Origin: Verrucomicrobiales bacterium
GTDB taxonomy: Bacteria; Verrucomicrobiota; Verrucomicrobiia; Verrucomicrobiales; DEV007
DNA length: 34,500 bases
Direction of reading: 5' to 3'
Assembly (NCBI GenBank): GCA_028280355.1
Contig: JANQMB010000231.1
Coordinates: 1 to 34,500, forward strand
Shown here piece by piece: positions 31,329-34,500 of this stretch. Position 1 is the first letter of the stretch, and each line of letters starts with the position of its first letter. Both the position numbers and the translations under genes were made by a program. The notes below the pieces were generated by a model that was given only the letters and a program-made list of their open reading frames with translations, made no database searches and was not told where the DNA came from.

Positions 31329-32681
31329 ATGCCAAGCATCCTCTTCACCAAGGGTCCACTCCTCGACCAGAGCTACCCGCTCGGCGACTCCGGGCTGACC
31401 ATCGGCCGCATCGAGGGCTGCGACATCCGCCTCGAGGACGACACCCGGGTCTCCGGCCGCCACGCCGAGATCCGCCAGGGCGAGGGGGGCTGGTGGGTGT
31501 TCGACCTCGGCAGCTCGAACGGCACCAGGCTCAACGGACAGACCGTCGAGTCGAGCGCCCTCGGGGCCGGGGACTACGTGTCGATCGGCGAATCGGCCTT
31601 CCAGTTCCAGGGCGAAGGCGGGGAGATCGACGGGGCCCCCGTGGCAGAACAGGCCGACGACGACGACCCGGCCGAAGCGGGCGACGACGCCGAGCTGGTG
31701 GCCGAGCTCAACCGCGCCTATACCGAGATGAAGGCGGCGCTCGGGAAGGTCATCGTCGGCCAGGAGGAGGTCATCGAGCAGATGCTGATCGCCATCTTCT
31801 GCCGCGGCCACGCCCTGCTCATCGGCGTGCCCGGGCTGGCGAAGACGCTGCTGGTGAGCACCCTCAGCAGGGTGCTCGACCTGGGCTACAAGCGGGTGCA
31901 GTTCACGCCGGACCTGATGCCCGCCGACATCACCGGCACCGAGGTGCTGGAGGAGGACCAGTCGACCGGCGCGCGCAGTTTCCGCTTCGTGAGGGGGCCG
32001 ATGTTCGCCAACATGGTGCTCGCCGACGAGATCAACCGGACCCCGCCGAAGACGCAGGCCGCCCTCCTCGAGGCGATGCAGGAACACCACATCACGGTCG
32101 GCGACACCACATACGACCTGCCGGAACCGTTCTTCGTGCTCGCCACCCAGAACCCGATCGAGCAGGAGGGGACCTATCCCCTGCCCGAGGCCCAGCTCGA
32201 CCGCTTCATGTTCAACATCGTCGTCGGGTACCCCAGCGCCGAGGACGAACAGCGCATCGTCAAGCAGGTGACCGGGACCTACCGGGCCGAGATCGAGGCC
32301 TCGCTCGACGCCGGCGACGTCCTCAAGCTGCAGGAGGTGGTGCGCAGGGTACCGGTCGCCGACCACGTGGTCGAGTTCGCCACCGCGCTGGCGCGCGCCT
32401 CGCGCCCGGGGGAGGAAGGCGCGCCGGACTTCGTGCGCGAGATGGTCGGCTGGGGCGCCGGGCCGCGGGCCGGGATCAACCTGATCGCCGCCGCCAAGGC
32501 CCGCGCTGTGCTGCGGGGCCGCTACCACTGCACCACCGCCGACGTGAGGGCCGTCGCCGCCCCCGTCCTGCGCCACCGCATCATCACCACCTTCAACGCC
32601 GAGGCCGCGGGGGTCACCAGCGACGAGGTCATCCGCATGCTGCTCGAACACGTCGGGGCCTCGCACGACGTGGAGGTATAA
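31329..32681 (+). CDS. FHA domain - MoxR AAA+ ATPase fusion
   Basis: A 450-residue cytoplasmic protein. Residues 1-95 are an FHA domain: [15 protein letters not shown], then RVSGRHAEI and [13 protein letters not shown] (26-70), which binds phosphothreonine. An acidic linker (about 108-124) joins it to a MoxR-type AAA+ ATPase: VIVGQEEVI, Walker A GVPGLAKT (166-173), Walker B VLADEINR (230-237), sensor 1 ATQNP (272-276) and the arginine-finger region LDRF (290-293). The usual lid ([14 protein letters not shown]) and C-terminal VLRHRI are present. MoxR ATPases work with VWA-domain proteins to mature or load protein complexes, and the next two genes encode such partners. The start is the first ATG after a divergent gap of 93 bases; no Shine-Dalgarno. 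MoxR proteins usually lack an FHA domain, so phosphorylation control is inferred. Confidence 0.96.
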   Translation: MPSILFTKGPLLDQSYPLGDSGLTIGRIEGCDIRLEDDTRVSGRHAEIRQGEGGWWVFDLGSSNGTRLNGQTVESSALGAGDYVSIGESAFQFQGEGGEIDGAPVAEQADDDDPAEAGDDAELVAELNRAYTEMKAALGKVIVGQEEVIEQMLIAIFCRGHALLIGVPGLAKTLLVSTLSRVLDLGYKRVQFTPDLMPADITGTEVLEEDQSTGARSFRFVRGPMFANMVLADEINRTPPKTQAALLEAMQEHHITVGDTTYDLPEPFFVLATQNPIEQEGTYPLPEAQLDRFMFNIVVGYPSAEDEQRIVKQVTGTYRAEIEASLDAGDVLKLQEVVRRVPVADHVVEFATALARASRPGEEGAPDFVREMVGWGAGPRAGINLIAAAKARAVLRGRYHCTTADVRAVAAPVLRHRIITTFNAEAAGVTSDEVIRMLLEHVGASHDVEV

Positions 32682-32705
32682 TTTCCTAACAAAGACACCT
32701 TAGAG

Positions 32706-33638
32706 GTGGCCAAATCCCTCAGAGAGATCGACTACATGTCCCTCCTGCCGGAGGAGACCGCGGCGTCCCTCAAGCGGCTCGGGCTCTCGGCCCGCGGCAA
32801 GATGGAGGGCTCGATCAACGGGCGCCACGTCAGCCCGAACAAGGGCTTCTCCGTCGAGTTCGCCGAACACCGCCAGTACGCGCCGGGCGACGACCTGCGC
32901 AACCTCGACTGGCGGGTGTACGGCAAGAACGACCGCTACTACATCAAACAGTACATCGAGGAGACCAACCTGCGCGCCACGGTGGTGCTCGACGCCTCGG
33001 GCTCGATGGCCTACACGGGGGCGGAGGCGGCTGAGCTCGGCGGCCGCCGCCCCTCGAAGTTCGTCTACGCGCAGCACATGGCCGCGGCCCTGGCCTACCT
33101 GACCATCGGCCAGCGCGACGCGGCCGGGCTGGTGACCTTCGACACCGAGGTCCGGGAGTACCTGCGCCCGGCGGGCAAGCCCAGCCAGGTGCGGCAGATC
33201 CTGCAGAGCCTCTACCGGACCGAGCCCGGCGGCGAGACCGCGGTGGGCGAGGTCTTGCACGACGTGGCCGAGCGCCTGCCCCCGCGCGGGCTGGTGATCC
33301 TCATCAGCGACCTGTTCGACGGCCCGGAGAAGATCGTCGAGGCGCTACACCACTTCAGCTTCCGCCGGCACGAGCTGGTCGTCTTCCACGTCATGGCCGA
33401 CGAGGAGCTGAGCTTCCCCTTCAAGAAGTTCAGCGACTTCCGCGACCTCGAGGTCGGGGGCGAGCGGATAAGGGTCGACCCTGCGGCCATCAAGGCGGAG
33501 TACCTGGAGCAGGTCCGTTCTTTCGTCGGCGAGATCGAGAGGGGCTGCGGCCAGCTCCGCGCCGACTACGTCCCGGTGAACACCCGGCGGGGTTACACCG
33601 ACGTGCTCAGCAGCTACCTCGGGAGGCGGAGGACGTGA
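32706..33638 (+). CDS. DUF58 (VWA-type) protein
   Basis: A 310-residue protein of the DUF58 family, the usual partner of MoxR ATPases. The family motif YAPGDDLRNLDWRVYG (about 58-73) is followed by KQYIEETN and a VWA-type metal site (MIDAS) in VVLDASGSMAY, with Asp96, Ser98 and Ser100. Further VWA elements are GLVTFDTEV and LVILISDLFDG. No membrane segments, so cytoplasmic or peripheral. The start is a GTG at 32706, 24 bases after the MoxR stop; an ATG ten codons in (32736) would remove only the poorly conserved end. It probably works with the FHA-MoxR ATPase and the membrane VWA protein downstream. Confidence 0.96.
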   Translation: MAKSLREIDYMSLLPEETAASLKRLGLSARGKMEGSINGRHVSPNKGFSVEFAEHRQYAPGDDLRNLDWRVYGKNDRYYIKQYIEETNLRATVVLDASGSMAYTGAEAAELGGRRPSKFVYAQHMAAALAYLTIGQRDAAGLVTFDTEVREYLRPAGKPSQVRQILQSLYRTEPGGETAVGEVLHDVAERLPPRGLVILISDLFDGPEKIVEALHHFSFRRHELVVFHVMADEELSFPFKKFSDFRDLEVGGERIRVDPAAIKAEYLEQVRSFVGEIERGCGQLRADYVPVNTRRGYTDVLSSYLGRRRT

Positions 33639-33657
33639 CCGCCCGACACGCCAACCC

Positions 33658-33677
33658 GGCGCCCCGGGGGCGGCGCC
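33658..33677. repeat. GC-rich inverted repeat between the DUF58 and BatA-type genes
   Basis: GGCGCC repeats at each end of a 20-base stretch and can pair with itself around CCGGGGGC. It fills part of the 59-base gap. With no T-run and a gene immediately downstream, its role, if any, would be mRNA processing or slowing. Confidence 0.3.
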
Positions 33678-33697
33678 CACCGCAAGCCCGATAGCCG

Positions 33698-34500
33698 ATG
33701 CTGTTCCTCAACCCGGCCCTCGCCCTCGGCCTGCTCGGGATCTCGATACCGATCCTGCTGCACATCTTCAACCGCAAGTCGGCGAAGGTCTTCGACTGGG
33801 GGGCGATGCGCTTCCTGCTACAGTCGATGGCCAGCCGCACGCGGCGCATCGAGCTCGAGGACGCCCTGCTCATGGCCGCCCGCTGCCTGGTCTTCGCGAC
33901 GCTGGCGCTGGCGCTGGCGAGGCCGTTCTCGCCACCCGGCTCGCTGGTCCCCTGGGTCGTCGTGTTGCCCCTGCTGCTGGTCGGGATCGCCGCCTTCGGG
34001 GTCGCCTTCGCGGTCTGGCAGAACGGGAAGTTGCGCGCCTGGCTCCTGTTCGCCTCCCTGCTGGTCTTCGCCCTGGTCGGGGCGGCGATCTTCTTCGAAC
34101 AGCAGTGGAACCTGCGGCGCCTGGGGGGCGGCGGCGAGCAGGACGTCGTGCTGATCATCGACGCCTCGACCTCGATGACCGCCGACGCCGGCGGCGGCCG
34201 CAGCCTGTTCGAGCGGGCGGTCGGGGAGGCGCGCGAGATCGTCAACGGCAGCGGCCGGGCGACCGCCTACTCGCTGGTCCTCGCCGGCCCGTCGCCGGTG
34301 GTGCTCAACCGCTCCCCGCTGACCGACCGCGACGAGCTCGAGACCCTGCTCTCGGGGGCGCGCGCCTCGGACGGGGCGATGGCGCTGACCGAGGCCCTGC
34401 GGGAGGCCTCGGTCCTGCTGTCGGGTGGCGAGCGGGGCGGCAAACGCATCCCGATGCCTGCTCCCTGGACGAGTTGGGTGTCCTCGATCGTCAGGTCGGC
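33698..34500 (+). CDS. BatA-type membrane VWA protein, 3' end beyond the window
   Basis: Partial, 267 codons visible. The N-terminus MLFLNPALALGLLGISIPILLHIFNR matches the BatA/aerotolerance-type N-terminal domain (residues 1-77), with transmembrane helices at about 5-22 and 56-76. Two more helices follow (84-106, 113-133). A VWA domain begins at residue 148 with VVLIIDASTSM (MIDAS Asp155, Ser157, Ser159). In the family the next core strand usually reads like RRIVLxxDGQ; here KRI (around base 34450) is followed by PMPAPWTSW and a change of codon style, so the last 50 bases may be disturbed. It is the third gene of the FHA-MoxR / DUF58 / BatA set and would be the membrane part of that complex. 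Confidence 0.9.
   Translation, partial: MLFLNPALALGLLGISIPILLHIFNRKSAKVFDWGAMRFLLQSMASRTRRIELEDALLMAARCLVFATLALALARPFSPPGSLVPWVVVLPLLLVGIAAFGVAFAVWQNGKLRAWLLFASLLVFALVGAAIFFEQQWNLRRLGGGGEQDVVLIIDASTSMTADAGGGRSLFERAVGEAREIVNGSGRATAYSLVLAGPSPVVLNRSPLTDRDELETLLSGARASDGAMALTEALREASVLLSGGERGGKRIPMPAPWTSWVSSIVRS

Noticed and set aside
31205-32689. Long open frames over the FHA-MoxR gene in another frame and on the other strand
   Set aside because: Arg/Pro/Gly-rich products typical of shadows in GC-rich DNA; the true frame has complete FHA and AAA+ motifs.

Overview
The window looks like chromosomal DNA of a member of the Verrucomicrobiota. It is GC-rich and gene-dense. It carries a Minf_1886-family protein, which I know mainly from this phylum and its relatives, and a proton-channel / ExbD / ExbD / periplasmic TPR gene order familiar from the same group. 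No tRNA, rRNA, insertion sequence, phage gene or CRISPR array was seen.

Layout. (1) 1-4561, minus strand: a run of envelope or unknown genes read from right to left: an FmdB-type zinc ribbon, a membrane-anchored unknown, a secreted protein resembling a dead metallopeptidase, a 49-residue membrane microprotein, the Minf_1886 protein, and a tandem-domain M16 peptidase cut by the window edge. The last three overlap or nearly touch. (2) 4648-5688, plus: a lipoprotein L,D-transpeptidase and a rhodanese behind a good sigma70-type promoter. (3) 5754-7627: argG (minus) with a strong intrinsic terminator, divergent from the fluoride channel gene crcB. (4) 7747-17089, minus: the glycolytic set gap-pgk-tpiA, followed by a 2042-residue secreted DUF3857/transglutaminase protein whose DNA is visibly less GC-rich. 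(5) 17286-20135, minus: a secreted two-unit M16 peptidase. (6) 20339-22426: a small unknown gene and a small membrane protein gene that converge and overlap, then an NADK2-like NAD kinase gene overlapping coaD by 4 bases. (7) 22455-31235, minus: a secreted three-repeat beta protein, an SGNH-like protein without its catalytic residues, then ExbB/TolQ-like, ExbD, ExbD, a 977-residue TPR protein and a 345-residue partner. (8) 31329-34500, plus: an FHA-MoxR fusion, a DUF58 protein and a BatA-type VWA membrane protein, cut by the window edge.

How the parts fit. Blocks 7 and 8 lie head to head and both concern the envelope. Block 7 resembles a proton-motive-force-driven machine that has large periplasmic TPR proteins where a TonB or TolA would be expected. 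Block 8 resembles a MoxR/VWA chaperone-like system with an added phosphopeptide-binding input. The remaining blocks are mostly housekeeping: arginine synthesis, triose-phosphate glycolysis, and NADP and CoA synthesis.

Two features run through the window. Almost no start codon has a recognisable Shine-Dalgarno sequence. Several secreted proteins keep an enzyme fold signature but lack the catalytic residues. The best candidates for something new are the Exb/TPR block with its two upstream secreted genes, the FHA-MoxR fusion, the giant transglutaminase protein, and an 11-C tract just after the start codon of the TPR gene.
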